From CAZODA01 sp964578485 (GTDB taxonomy: Bacteria > Bacteroidota > Bacteroidia > Bacteroidales > Marinilabiliaceae): a stretch of 18,075 bases of DNA. Of the stretch, positions 6,362 to 15,713 are shown piece after piece. Each line of letters opens with the position of its first letter. Positions within the stretch are counted from its first letter, which is position 1. The position numbers and the translations under genes are program-made. The notes below the pieces were generated by a model. That model was given only the letters and a program-made list of their open reading frames with translations. It had not been told where the DNA came from and did no database searches. Location of the stretch: positions 1 through 18,075 of the forward strand of contig CAZODA010000056.1 of NCBI GenBank assembly GCA_964578485.1, given 5' to 3'.

Positions 6362-9300
6362 TCATTGTTCATTGTTTAGAGGCAATGAAAAATAGAATTT
6401 AGCTCCTTTTCCCGGTTCAGATTCTACATATAGCTCAACTTCCATTTGATCTAAAATTCTTTTGCACAGTGATAATCCTAGACCTGTACCGCTGTAAATT
6501 GCTTTATTGGGTTGTTCAACTTTATAGAATGATTTAAAGATTTTTGGAATTTCTTCTTTTGGGATTCCTATGCCTGAATCTTTAACATAAAAGGTTATCT
6601 GATTGTTTTTTACTTTCGTGCCAAAATGCACATATCCTTCCTTGGTATATTTTATTGCATTTGTTATTAGGTTAGATAGGATTTGCTTTATTCTAACAGG
6701 GTCATTATAAAGTTTCACATTTTGTGACAAGGGATCTTGCAATACTTTTATTTCCAGATTCCTTTCATTATCAAGTGTGTGTAAAGAATAAAGCTCTTGT
6801 AAAATTTCATCAACTAAGAACCATTGATTTAAAAGATTAAATTGGTTGGTTTCGATTAATGAAATATCCATAATATCATTAATAAGGGTAAGTAGAGTGT
6901 TTGTATTTGAATTTGAATTAATAATATTAACGTAGGTTTTTTTGTTGGCTTCTTCCAATGTATCTTGTGTTAGTAAATTTGAAAATCCAACTATAGCATT
7001 CATAGGCGTTCTTAATTCATGACTTAAGTTAGCCATAAAGGCGGTTTTAAGTTGATCGGATTGTTCGGCTTGTTCTTTTGCTTTTTGTAGTTGAATAGTT
7101 CGCTCATTAACCAATTCTTCAAGTTCATTTTGATGTTTTTCGAGCTCATAGTTTTTAAATATGATCTCTTCCTGTGATTCTTCCAACAGAGCGTTTGTTT
7201 CTATTAATTCTCTTGTCCTGCTTTCGATATGCAGTTCTAATTCTTGATTTCGTTTTTTAATAATTTTAAATTGACTTTCAATAAGCAGATAGGTTAAAAA
7301 TAGCAGCAAAACAATCATACTTAGCTGAAATGCAGCAGTTTGCCACCATGGAGGAACAATTGTAATTTTAAGTTCCTTTTCAGTGTCGCTCCAAATCCCA
7401 TCGTTATTAGTTCCTGTTACAACAAAAGTATAATTACCAGGTCTAAGATTTGTATAAGTTGCAAACCTGAAATTACCAGCATCGTACCATTGTTGATCGT
7501 AGCCTATTAATTTATATTTATACTTATTTTTTCCGGGATTTAAATAACTGATTGCTGAATAGGATATTACAAAGTTGTTTTGGCGATAATTAAGTTTAAT
7601 TTCATCAATAAGGTTAATATTAGTAGTCTGCAGTACTTCCGGATCATTGTCTTTTTGATTTCCAAATATTGTAAAATCAGTGATTATTATTTCCGGTACT
7701 ATATTGTTATCATGAATATGGTCTGGATTAAATCTAACCATGCCTGATGATGATCCAAAGTTCATAACGCCATCTTCTCCTTTTATAGCTGAATTTACAT
7801 TAAAATCATCTGAGGGTAAACCATCATTTTGATTATACTGTTGGAAATTAGGTTGATCGGGAGTATTAGCACCATTTATAAATTTCACTATTCCTTTATT
7901 GGTACTCAGCCATAAGTTTTTATGATCATCTTCAAGAATTGCATTAATTGTATTATCGGGTAAACCATGATAGGTTGTATAATGAGTAAATTTTTCCTCT
8001 TCCATATTAAAGAGGTTAAGTCCTAAATCGCCTCCTATCCAAATATTATTATTACTATCTTCAAATATAGTTAGTGTTTGTCCTCGCCTTAGGCTTGTTG
8101 GAATATGCTCTATATGAGTGTAATTTTTGAAGCTGAGAGTTTCCTTATTTAAAATTGAGAAGCCCGAATAACATGAAAGCAATACTTCTCCTTTTGATGT
8201 AATGAATATGTCATTAACTGAATTGTTTAACAGACTTGTTGGATCATCAGGATCATGGGTGAATACCTCAAATGTTTCAGTTTCAATATCAAATCTGTTT
8301 AAACCCCCATTGATAGTGCCAACCCAGAGTTTGTTATCCTCATCCTCTTCAATTGCGAAAACGTGAGGACTGGAAATTGAACCGGGAGCATTTGAAGGTA
8401 CAAATGCTTTAAATTCATTTTTTTCAGGGATAAATTTATTCAGACCACCATTCCATGTACCAACCCATAGATTATTGTTTTTGTCTTTATTAATGGCATA
8501 AACACCTTCTCCTACCAATTGTCCCGGAATACCTGTTCCTGAATAGTAGTGCTCTGTATATCCGCTTTCTTTATGTAATTTATCTAAACCTCCACCTGAT
8601 CCAACCCATAAATAATCTCCGTCATCACAAAAGCTTGTTACATAATTATTATTGATTGATTTTCCTTCAGTAGATGTAACACCATAACTTTGAAACTGTT
8701 TTGTTCTTTTACTGAATAAATTAACTCCTTCACCATAGGTGCCAATCCAAATATCGTCGTTTCTATCCTTATACAAACTTGTAATACTGTTTCCACTAAT
8801 TTTCCAAAGGTTTTCAGGGGCTTGTTTATGAACAGTATATTGAACTCCTTCAGGTGAACTAAGGGAGTTCAAATCAATAATAGTTAGACAACCGCCACTT
8901 CCTTGGCCTGTCCATAACAAAGTATCATCAACTAAAAGAACATTAGTGCTTCCTTCAAAAATTTTTGTAAACTTCCCCTTTTCAGGGCGATCACTGTAGT
9001 TATTGAATTGATATATTCCTGAGTATTGATATGTTCCCGAGTAGGGTATTGCTATCCATAGGCGATTTTCATTATCTTCCGCTATATCTCTTATTTCGTT
9101 TTCTGATTGATAACCTGGTGTTCTTGAACTCAGATAATTTATAAACGAATCATTTTCAGGATCGTATAAATTTAACCCATCATAGGTCCCAATCCAAATA
9201 TTAGAATATGAATCCTGAAAAATCTTTATGACATGATCATTGGATAGTGAGTTAGGATCTTCTGTTTTATTATATATAATTATCGTGTCTTTTTGGAAAG

Positions 9301-9787
9301 AATATTTATAAATTCCGTTTTGCGTTCCAAACCATATATTTCCATTGTTATCGGTGCAGGATGTTTCAACACTCTTATTATTTAAAGGTGGAAAAGAACT
9401 AATAGAGTTTTTGCAAATATTATATATCGAAACTCCAAGAGGGGTACAAATCCATATTTCGTTATCGTTCTTTGGGGTTATGTGGTTAATGGTAGGATGA
9501 ATAAGTCCTTCATCCTGATGAAGCCCTGCTGTGAAAATCCTGAAGTAATGACCATCATATCTGTTTAATCCATTATGTGTACCAAACCACATATATCCCA
9601 AATGATCTTGATATATATTTTTAACATGGTTGTGTGATAGTCCATTTTCTGATGAAATTTGAATAAATCGTCTCTCGTTCTCATGAGCAGAAATCTCAAA
9701 AGACAAATAGAATATACTATAAAATATTACTGCTAAGCGTAATATTTGTAAGCGAATATTAATATTGTAACTGTTTGTTTTATTCAA
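6362..9787 (-). CDS. sensor histidine kinase with periplasmic Reg_prop propellers and Y_Y_Y domain
   Basis: An 1141-residue membrane sensor kinase. Order: signal segment (about 13-34, SA/H); some 13 two-component-propeller repeats of the type NIWIGTxxGLNxYD, enough for two 7-bladed propellers (about 40-700); Y_Y_Y domain (about 730-812, e.g. KYKYKLIGYDQQWYDAG); one membrane helix (819-836); coiled coil (840-912); HisKA with phospho-acceptor His 923 in SHELRTPMN; HATPase with N-box ITNAIKY (1042-1048), DSGIG (1070-1074) and GTGLG (1100-1104). It stops straight after the ATPase domain: unlike hybrid HTCS regulators of polysaccharide loci, it has no receiver or AraC-type output, so it needs a separate response regulator, none of which is in the window. 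It is convergent with the peptide cluster, with 247 nt between it and the ddh stop. The last residues (NNEQ) are encoded by the phased repeat at 6325-6374. Ligand unknown. Confidence 0.93.
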   Translation of the reverse strand: MNKTNSYNINIRLQILRLAVIFYSIFYLSFEISAHENERRFIQISSENGLSHNHVKNIYQDHLGYMWFGTHNGLNRYDGHYFRIFTAGLHQDEGLIHPTINHITPKNDNEIWICTPLGVSIYNICKNSISSFPPLNNKSVETSCTDNNGNIWFGTQNGIYKYSFQKDTIIIYNKTEDPNSLSNDHVIKIFQDSYSNIWIGTYDGLNLYDPENDSFINYLSSRTPGYQSENEIRDIAEDNENRLWIAIPYSGTYQYSGIYQFNNYSDRPEKGKFTKIFEGSTNVLLVDDTLLWTGQGSGGCLTIIDLNSLSSPEGVQYTVHKQAPENLWKISGNSITSLYKDRNDDIWIGTYGEGVNLFSKRTKQFQSYGVTSTEGKSINNNYVTSFCDDGDYLWVGSGGGLDKLHKESGYTEHYYSGTGIPGQLVGEGVYAINKDKNNNLWVGTWNGGLNKFIPEKNEFKAFVPSNAPGSISSPHVFAIEEDEDNKLWVGTINGGLNRFDIETETFEVFTHDPDDPTSLLNNSVNDIFITSKGEVLLSCYSGFSILNKETLSFKNYTHIEHIPTSLRRGQTLTIFEDSNNNIWIGGDLGLNLFNMEEEKFTHYTTYHGLPDNTINAILEDDHKNLWLSTNKGIVKFINGANTPDQPNFQQYNQNDGLPSDDFNVNSAIKGEDGVMNFGSSSGMVRFNPDHIHDNNIVPEIIITDFTIFGNQKDNDPEVLQTTNINLIDEIKLNYRQNNFVISYSAISYLNPGKNKYKYKLIGYDQQWYDAGNFRFATYTNLRPGNYTFVVTGTNNDGIWSDTEKELKITIVPPWWQTAAFQLSMIVLLLFLTYLLIESQFKIIKKRNQELELHIESRTRELIETNALLEESQEEIIFKNYELEKHQNELEELVNERTIQLQKAKEQAEQSDQLKTAFMANLSHELRTPMNAIVGFSNLLTQDTLEEANKKTYVNIINSNSNTNTLLTLINDIMDISLIETNQFNLLNQWFLVDEILQELYSLHTLDNERNLEIKVLQDPLSQNVKLYNDPVRIKQILSNLITNAIKYTKEGYVHFGTKVKNNQITFYVKDSGIGIPKEEIPKIFKSFYKVEQPNKAIYSGTGLGLSLCKRILDQMEVELYVESEPGKGAKFYFSLPLNNEQ

Positions 9788-10034
9788 TCTCTAAGGTTTT
9801 ATTTCTACAAACTAGTTAGGTATGGTAATCATCGGGCTTAGATAATACTATTGTTTACTTAGAATTGAAATTAATGTTACAAATTTTCTCTTTTAATGTA
9901 AGGGGAAAACAAACTTTCTGCTTTTTTTATAACTTTTTAATATAGATAAGTTTAGCCCTTTCTAATACAGAACTTTATTGTTATACGATAATAGAGATTG
10001 CTTTAAATGATTTTTTAAAGAAGTTTTATGAGGC

Positions 10035-10940
10035 TTAGACTAATTTTTTTAAAAAATACTCTTTGTTACCATATAGATAGTCAATTGGTGGAATTTCGGG
10101 CATGGTATATGCGCCGGGCTTTTGTTTAAGTGCTGCTCTTGCACATGACACTAAAATTTGAGCAGTTAATGCAGGGTTATTAATTTTCATGCTGAAGTGT
10201 AACAATTGATTTGGGGTTTTTCCCGAAACACCTTTATGGTCAATTGAAACGGCGTGGCCCATATCTTTTAGGTTTTCTATGTTATCAACAGCCATAATAT
10301 GTGTTTCATCTTTGGAAAAATAACTGTCCTCTTTAATTTTCGACCTTACTTCTTCAAATACAGCATCTTTTTGTAATTCAATATAAACCATTCGGCGATG
10401 AATTCCACTACCTGTTGGAACAGTAATCGACAAGGCATCTTTTACACCTTCAATAGATTTTACAGCAACTGAATGTCCCATACTCATTCCCGGGCCAAAA
10501 TTTGTGTAGGTCATTCCCTTGGGAGCCATTGCCAACATCAGAGTTCGTATTACCGAATCACTTCCCGGATCCCAGCCTGCTGAAATTATCGCTTTGGCAT
10601 TATGTTTTTTTCCTGTTTCATCTAAGGTATTTCTAAGTTTCCACATTTCTTCTCCGTGGATATCAAAACCATCAACAGTTGAAATACCCATTTTTAGGAT
10701 GGGTAAGGCAAGTTCCTGTATATTTCGGGATGGTGATGTCAGTATGGCTACATCCACCTTTTTAAGTTCCGAAATATCTGATACTACTTGTATTCCGGAA
10801 AGGGCTGCTTCTTGAATCTCCACAGATTCGCTACGACGAACTACGCCGGCCAATACCATGTCGGGTGCAGCTTGTATAGCTTCAACGACAAATTTTCCAA
10901 TATTTCCGTAACTAACAACTGCAACTCTGATTTTATCCAT
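10035..10940 (-). CDS. ddh: meso-diaminopimelate D-dehydrogenase
   Basis: A 301-residue NADPH-dependent dehydrogenase (EC 1.4.1.16) that interconverts meso-2,6-diaminopimelate and L-2-amino-6-oxopimelate (the tetrahydrodipicolinate side) in one step of the lysine/peptidoglycan pathway. Evidence: N-terminal Rossmann motif VVSYGNIGKFV (residues 8-18), the substrate-domain motif SAGWDPGSDSV, the conserved FGPGMSMGHSVAVK segment and the C-terminal LVSCARAALKQKPGAYTMPEIPP. The length is near the shorter (type II, Symbiobacterium-like) enzymes rather than the 320-residue Corynebacterium type; that subtype is inference. Cytoplasmic. The gene sits alone between the AsmA-like gene (177 nt upstream) and the kinase; an AT-rich hairpin (CTTTAAA/TTTAAAG, 10001-10020) lies just after the stop but lacks a clear T-run. 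Confidence 0.93.
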   Translation of the reverse strand: MDKIRVAVVSYGNIGKFVVEAIQAAPDMVLAGVVRRSESVEIQEAALSGIQVVSDISELKKVDVAILTSPSRNIQELALPILKMGISTVDGFDIHGEEMWKLRNTLDETGKKHNAKAIISAGWDPGSDSVIRTLMLAMAPKGMTYTNFGPGMSMGHSVAVKSIEGVKDALSITVPTGSGIHRRMVYIELQKDAVFEEVRSKIKEDSYFSKDETHIMAVDNIENLKDMGHAVSIDHKGVSGKTPNQLLHFSMKINNPALTAQILVSCARAALKQKPGAYTMPEIPPIDYLYGNKEYFLKKLV

Positions 10941-11117
10941 ATTTGTAGGATTAATAATACTTTCTTAAATGATTAATTCAGAAAAAATATAAAAACTGTC
11001 GGATCAAATATCGTAATTTTTATTTTGACCACAAATTGATTTTATTTCCTGTCTCTTAAGTTATTTTAATTTTGTCAAAAAAATCAGCTTAAAAATATTC
11101 TAATTTTAAAGAGTTAT

Positions 11118-14100
11118 TCATTCTTCTTCATCTATATAATCAATATTTTGTAAAAGGGCCCTTCTGATAATATTCCTTAACTCAAGTTGTTTGTTTGCAA
11201 CTAATCGCTGAGAGGCCGGTCGGTAGTATTTGCCATATTTTGGCCATGCAGGTCTATATTTCATCTTGTCGGGATTTCCCTTGATATTTAGCCCAATTCT
11301 GAAGGGTAATGGTGATTGAACTAATGATATATGGTAATCAAAGGTCATATCAAGATTATGAGTTCCTGATATTATTGCCCCATATCTGTCCATTATAATA
11401 AGGAAAGGATAGATGTCAACATCATTTCTAAATATGGTAAATTCGGCAGATAGTGAATCTACCATATTTTCTGCACTTTTCCTGAAACGTAATTTGCGAG
11501 CTATTTTGGTAAAATTTTCTCCATCCATCAATACCAGGCTTTCACCTCTAATTGATGAAGAGCCCCTAAGAGTTGACATTTTTAAAGTATAGGTTGAATC
11601 CATGTATGTTTCAACAGCAAAATGAAATTCACCTGTTCCGTCAAAAGAACGTAGCATTGGCATGATAGTATCAATCTCAGGAATCATATTCAATAGTTTC
11701 GAAATTTCAATATTTAACATGTGAAGATCTAATCCGAGATATAAATGATTGAGACGTTCAGTCCTGTATATTGCTGTCATTATCATATCTGCTGCCGGAG
11801 TGGTAAAAGAAAGATCCTCCATAGCAAGTATGCCATCGTATAAACGCACATTCCCTTTAATATCGGTCGCTGAATTAATACCAAAAATTCCTTTTTCGAT
11901 GAATACTTTTAAAGTTAAATCTGTTTTTTCAGGAACTATATATGCGGTATTTGTCGGAGATTTTATTTCGATTAAACTTGTGCTATCGGCATCTATGTTC
12001 TTGAGCATGAACTCTTCCGCTTCTTTTTCGCTTATTGTACTGCCCAATCCGCTTGTAAGACTCATAAGTTGTGTTATATCTGTTAGCTCCGAATTTAATA
12101 TCAAATCGCCTTTTAATAATGAGTCGCCACGGAAGAAGGAATTGATATTGGTAAATTGTCCTCTTAAGTTGAAATCAGATTTGTCAATTATGACAGTTGC
12201 ATCATGGATATTAAAATTTTCGGGATTAAAATTCATTTTTAATGAGGGAATAGACAATGAAGCCGGTAATATATTTAAAGCTAAAGAGCTTCCCTCCATA
12301 TCAACAAAGCCGCTGATTTGTGAGTTTTGTAAAAAATCTTCTTCTTTAAGATCAGGCTTTATGATTTCAGTTTGCAGATTGACTTTTTTAATTTCAATAT
12401 GATTTTCCTTACTTTTTATTGCAAATTCTTCCCCTTTACAATCTATTTCTATCTGAGCTTGAAGATTTTGATCTTCAATTGGAAATAGGGAGAATAATCC
12501 TGATAAATTTCCTGATGAAAAATTTATAGTATCTGCAATGCCATATATTGAGTCCATATCAAAAGTAAAGTTAATTTCGGGCAGCTCAGTACTATCACTT
12601 AAGTTTGAAGAGTGTATATCAAAAGTTGAATTCCATATATCAGCTTGCATTTTATCACCTATTTCGGCATGGAGATCATCAGAAAAAACTTTTAGTCGGG
12701 CAAAGTTCGGTTTATTGTTTAAGTGAATTTTATTGGGAAGAGAAAAATTGATCTTTGATTTTTCGGTGTTGAAATAAATAGTGTCATAATTTAATTTAAA
12801 ATTATTCAATATGGCAGAACCCGAAAATTGCATCTTTTCTATATCCAATTCTTCTACTTGCTTAAGAGTGAATTTGCTGCTAATGTCTGCTTGAATATTG
12901 CCATTGACATTTGCTTTGTAGTCATTAGGGATAAAATGATTGAATTCATCTGTAAGCAAATTTCCTGCTACTGTAAAATCACAACTAATGTCTGATAGTA
13001 GCTGGTTGATAATGCCTTTACCACCAAGAGTCGATTTTGCTGTTTTAAAATTAAAATGATGGATATCAATATGTGAGTTTTTATCATTGACAAAATCAGT
13101 TTTAATATCAGTATTAATTGATATATCGTATAATGGCAATGGATAAAGATTGTAATTAAAAGTGCCTTTGTTAAGCATGAGTTTGATGTCAATAGCAGGC
13201 AGGATAGTATCATTGTAAAAACCTGTTACTTTTCCATTTGAAGTCAGCAACCCGTCTATTTCTATTCCTTCAAGGTATTTGTTATATCCCGAAGGAATTA
13301 ATGCTATAATATCAGATATTTTTTCTTCTTTGATAGTATAATCCAAATCGCTAAAAAACTGTTCATTTTCATCATCAATTTCAATAAAACCAGATATGCC
13401 GGCTGTAAACTTGTTGAGAGTAACTAAGGCATTATTTGTGCTAAAGCTCATTCCGGCAGGATTAAATTCAAGTGGAGCTTTTATTTTTACTGAAGTCTCG
13501 TTAAGAAAATTTTCTCCCTTGTAATTTAATGAAGCAAGAGAATTTTTTATATCAATATCACTTTCAATTATATCCTTGAAATTATGAACTTCAAAGCTTC
13601 CTTTTAATCCTATTATCGAAGATCCTATATCATTGTCGCTGTAATAAATATCTCCATTACTGATATTAATATGTCCTCTACCATTTTTGTCATTGATATT
13701 TACTTTTGAAGCAGCTGAGAAATTATTTAAAACAACTTTGATGTCGTTATACAACAAAGAAATATCTCCTTGTTGTATATTAATGGATGCTTCAATGTTG
13801 TTGTTATTTATTGTTCCGGAAATTATGGTTGATAATTGATTTATATTTGTAGAAACTTGATTTTTTAAATCAATATAATCTACGTCAAGATTTTTTATTT
13901 CAATCTTTTTAAGATTTATCAGATTGAAGGGGAGCTCAAACTCTTCATCTTCATTTTCCATGCTTTCTTGCACAAAGAAAAAATAATTTGAAAATCCTGC
14001 ACTATCAGTTAATAATTGAACCTTACTATTCTTTAAAATAACTTTATCTATAATAATTTCATTTTTTTTCAGCCATGCTTTAGCATCAATTACAGCTGTA

Positions 14101-14384
14101 ATTTCATCGCTATGAAAAAGTGTGTCGTTATTACTTGTACTAAAAGGACTTATGATTGTTAGTTGCTTTGTTTTAATTCCAAACTTTGGAAAAGTGCTGA
14201 AAAAAGTAAGTTCTACTTTATCAATTTGTGTTTGATAGGCTATGTTATTGTTAATTTGCTTGTGTAGGAGAGGTGTTAATTTCTCTGGTGTAAAAATAAA
14301 CCAAATGGCTATACCCGAAATTATTAATACCAGAAGAATAATAGAGAAAAGGCCTATGAGCAGAGATTTTATATAAGGTTTCAT
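11118..14384 (-). CDS. AsmA-family envelope protein
   Basis: A 1088-residue protein with a short basic N-terminus, one membrane helix (about 7-30) and a very long periplasmic body rich in alternating beta-strand patterns. The start (LLHKQINNNIAYQTQIDKVELTFFSTFPKFGIKTKQLTI) is the typical AsmA N-terminal domain. The last roughly 230 residues (DGTGEFHFAVETY, FRNDVDIYPFLIIMDRYGAIISGTHNLDM) match the AsmA C-terminal region in Bacteroidota. AsmA-like proteins are large inner-membrane-anchored proteins linked to outer-membrane homeostasis and phospholipid transport; the precise role here is unknown. The acidic C-terminus (YIDEEE) follows an Arg/Leu-rich helix. It lies 134 nt after the lipocalin-like gene on the same strand, with a terminator-like hairpin between them, so separate expression is likely. 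Confidence 0.88.
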   Translation of the reverse strand: MKPYIKSLLIGLFSIILLVLIISGIAIWFIFTPEKLTPLLHKQINNNIAYQTQIDKVELTFFSTFPKFGIKTKQLTIISPFSTSNNDTLFHSDEITAVIDAKAWLKKNEIIIDKVILKNSKVQLLTDSAGFSNYFFFVQESMENEDEEFELPFNLINLKKIEIKNLDVDYIDLKNQVSTNINQLSTIISGTINNNNIEASINIQQGDISLLYNDIKVVLNNFSAASKVNINDKNGRGHINISNGDIYYSDNDIGSSIIGLKGSFEVHNFKDIIESDIDIKNSLASLNYKGENFLNETSVKIKAPLEFNPAGMSFSTNNALVTLNKFTAGISGFIEIDDENEQFFSDLDYTIKEEKISDIIALIPSGYNKYLEGIEIDGLLTSNGKVTGFYNDTILPAIDIKLMLNKGTFNYNLYPLPLYDISINTDIKTDFVNDKNSHIDIHHFNFKTAKSTLGGKGIINQLLSDISCDFTVAGNLLTDEFNHFIPNDYKANVNGNIQADISSKFTLKQVEELDIEKMQFSGSAILNNFKLNYDTIYFNTEKSKINFSLPNKIHLNNKPNFARLKVFSDDLHAEIGDKMQADIWNSTFDIHSSNLSDSTELPEINFTFDMDSIYGIADTINFSSGNLSGLFSLFPIEDQNLQAQIEIDCKGEEFAIKSKENHIEIKKVNLQTEIIKPDLKEEDFLQNSQISGFVDMEGSSLALNILPASLSIPSLKMNFNPENFNIHDATVIIDKSDFNLRGQFTNINSFFRGDSLLKGDLILNSELTDITQLMSLTSGLGSTISEKEAEEFMLKNIDADSTSLIEIKSPTNTAYIVPEKTDLTLKVFIEKGIFGINSATDIKGNVRLYDGILAMEDLSFTTPAADMIMTAIYRTERLNHLYLGLDLHMLNIEISKLLNMIPEIDTIMPMLRSFDGTGEFHFAVETYMDSTYTLKMSTLRGSSSIRGESLVLMDGENFTKIARKLRFRKSAENMVDSLSAEFTIFRNDVDIYPFLIIMDRYGAIISGTHNLDMTFDYHISLVQSPLPFRIGLNIKGNPDKMKYRPAWPKYGKYYRPASQRLVANKQLELRNIIRRALLQNIDYIDEEE

Positions 14385-14468
14385 TTAAATATAATTAGAT
14401 GAATTAATGACATGATTTTATTGCAACAATATTTTGAATAATTATATAACATTGAATAGGTCTTTAAA

Positions 14469-14487
14469 AGCTTTTTTAAAAAAGGCT
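14469..14487 (-). terminator. terminator-like hairpin between the lipocalin-like gene and the AsmA gene
   Basis: Read on the minus strand, AGCC TTTTTT / AAAAAA GCT forms a stem (one G.T pair) about 32 nt after the stop at 14519, followed by TTTT. The stem is A/T-dominated and the T-run short, so termination may be weak. Confidence 0.35.
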
Positions 14488-14518
14488 GCGGATGGTTTTT
14501 TACACCATATTTTATCTA

Positions 14519-14875
14519 TTATTCTTTCACCCTGGTGAAGGAATATTTTCTGCCATGACCTTCATACTTCAATCTTGTTTCTGATAATTCGGTAATGGTA
14601 TAAAAGCGAGGAACAACACCGCCAATTTCCATTATATGTAATTGAGTAAGTTCATTTTTTGTAAGCTCCCAGGTAAATCTTTGTGCTTCATTTTCCTGCA
14701 CATCTTCACTTAAATCCCAGGTATAGCCATCGCCATTCGAATGGTACTTTTCAAAAAGAGTACCCGATTGCCATTTACCGGTAAGTAGATAAACATCAGG
14801 ATCATCATCCTTGTCGCAAGCTGTTAACATGGAGATTGCTCCTAATAAAAACAAAGCTTTAAATAGAGTTCTCAT
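14519..14875 (-). CDS. small lipocalin-like lipoprotein
   Basis: A 118-residue lipoprotein: signal segment 4-16, lipobox LTAC with Cys 20, an acidic linker (DKDDDPD), then LTGKWQSGTLFEKY and a series of short beta-strands (RFTWELTKNELTQLHIME, RFYTITELSETRLKYEG, RKYSFTRV). A GKW entry motif followed by an all-beta barrel pattern of about 90 residues is typical of the lipocalin-like domains of Bacteroidota lipoproteins. Such proteins are envelope-located; the ligand is unknown. It is the first gene of the minus-strand run. A possible promoter box is at 15011-15018 on the minus strand, giving a leader of about 130 nt. Confidence 0.8.
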   Translation of the reverse strand: MRTLFKALFLLGAISMLTACDKDDDPDVYLLTGKWQSGTLFEKYHSNGDGYTWDLSEDVQENEAQRFTWELTKNELTQLHIMEIGGVVPRFYTITELSETRLKYEGHGRKYSFTRVKE

Positions 14876-15010
14876 TTATGATGATAGATTTTAATTGTAA
14901 CTATTTTCTTGAATGTTATTAGAATTATTAATATAAAAGTCGAAATGTAAAATAATAATAACAAATTTCAAGCCGTGAAAATTATTTCTAAGTTAATTAT
15001 AATTTACACA

Positions 15011-15018
15011 CAAAAATA
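15011..15018 (-). promoter_or_regulatory. possible -7 box (TATTTTTG) for the lipocalin-like gene
   Basis: On the minus strand this reads TATTTTTG, a match to the Bacteroidota TAnnTTTG -7 element, 136 nt before the start at 14875. No TTTG -33 element is visible at the expected distance, so the call is weak. Confidence 0.3.
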
Positions 15019-15206
15019 ACATAGTTATTCACTACTAATAATGAAGCTTCATGAGCTTTTTCTATGGTTTTTGTAAGCGTTTTTTTCTTTTTCAGAAACA
15101 ATTCTATGTTATAGCTGTTGTTTATTAGCTGTTTTTTCTAAAGATCTGAAAGTTTAAAAAAGTTAAATTTTCAGTTTTTATGAATAATTTATCTTAATTC
15201 CAATTG

Positions 15207-15283
15207 ATCAAGGTGATGCTTAATTGAAGACTGCGAGCTCGTACTGTGCTGACTTTCAGCTGTGTTTCAATATTTGCCTTGAT
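15207..15283. ncRNA. nested-hairpin element of unknown function
   Basis: ATCAAGG (15207-15213) pairs with CCTTGAT (15277-15283); inside, TTGAA (15224-15228) pairs with TTCAA (15266-15270), and GCTGA (15248-15252) pairs with TCAGC (15256-15260). The three helices are mutually compatible and give a 77-nt fold. It lies upstream of the presumed pckA promoter, so it is not part of that leader. I recognise no known RNA family, and no promoter was found for it. Confidence 0.3.
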
Positions 15284-15356
15284 GTTTTACCTTTCTTATA
15301 CTAATGCAGGTTAAAAAGGCTTAAATATTAACCTTAGCTCAGTTATATTTTTTTTT

Positions 15357-15364
15357 TATATTTG
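15357..15364 (+). promoter_or_regulatory. -7 box (TATATTTG) of a probable pckA promoter
   Basis: TATATTTG is an exact match to the Bacteroidota TAnnTTTG element. TTAG at 15334-15337 lies about 20 nt upstream, at the place of a weak -33 element. Transcription would start near 15371 and give a leader of roughly 340 nt before pckA. Confidence 0.5.
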
Positions 15365-15455
15365 CGACTTTCGTTTTTTGCCTCCGGCAAGGTAAAAAAG
15401 TAGTTGATGTAGTTCTTTGAATTTTAGTATGATTAATGCCAGGACGAGGGTTTTA

Positions 15456-15497
15456 TTTATGGCAAATAAAATTGAAAACATTTTGCTTTGCCATAAA
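15456..15497 (+). promoter_or_regulatory. 11-bp perfect stem in the presumed pckA leader
   Basis: TTTATGGCAAA (15456-15466) is perfectly complementary to TTTGCCATAAA (15487-15497) with a 20-nt loop. It lies between the TATATTTG box and the pckA start, hence in the 5' untranslated region if that box is used. No T-run follows, so attenuation by simple termination is not supported; an RNA-stability or regulator-binding role is possible. As DNA it could also be an operator. Confidence 0.45.
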
Positions 15498-15713
15498 ATT
15501 AGATTTGGCTTGTGGGCTTTATAATTTTGAAAAGCGAGCAAAAAAAATAACTGTGGTAAAATTTATCTGAGAAATTAAAATTTCATCTTCATTTCTTTTT
15601 CAGATTGAAGCTTTGAAAAACAAGAGTACCAAAATTTTTACTGATAGTTTTTTTGCTTGTTCCGCTTAAGCTTATTGGAAAATTTAAATACAAATAATAT
15701 AAAACACAAAACT

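Larger units (their letters stand above)
14876..15713. other. structured intergenic region between divergent genes
   Basis: About 840 bases with no supported protein gene between the lipocalin-like gene (-) and pckA (+). It contains a possible minus-strand promoter box (15011-15018), a perfect 12-bp palindrome ATGAAGCTTCAT (15041-15052), a nested-hairpin element (15207-15283), a 6-bp-stem hairpin AGGTTA/TAACCT (15308-15334), a plus-strand TAnnTTTG box (15357-15364) and two hairpins in the presumed pckA leader (15378-15390, 15456-15497). Confidence 0.55.

Noticed and set aside
11749..12402. 217-codon ORF antisense to the AsmA-like gene
   Set aside because: Lies wholly within a well-supported gene on the other strand, with no motif of its own.
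15356..15541. 61-codon minus-strand ORF in the pckA leader
   Set aside because: Covers the hairpins and promoter box of the leader and has no recognisable features.
15657..15713. N-terminal TTG extension of PckA
   Set aside because: The family starts at the ATG at 15714; the 19 extra residues are low-complexity and not conserved in what I know of the family.
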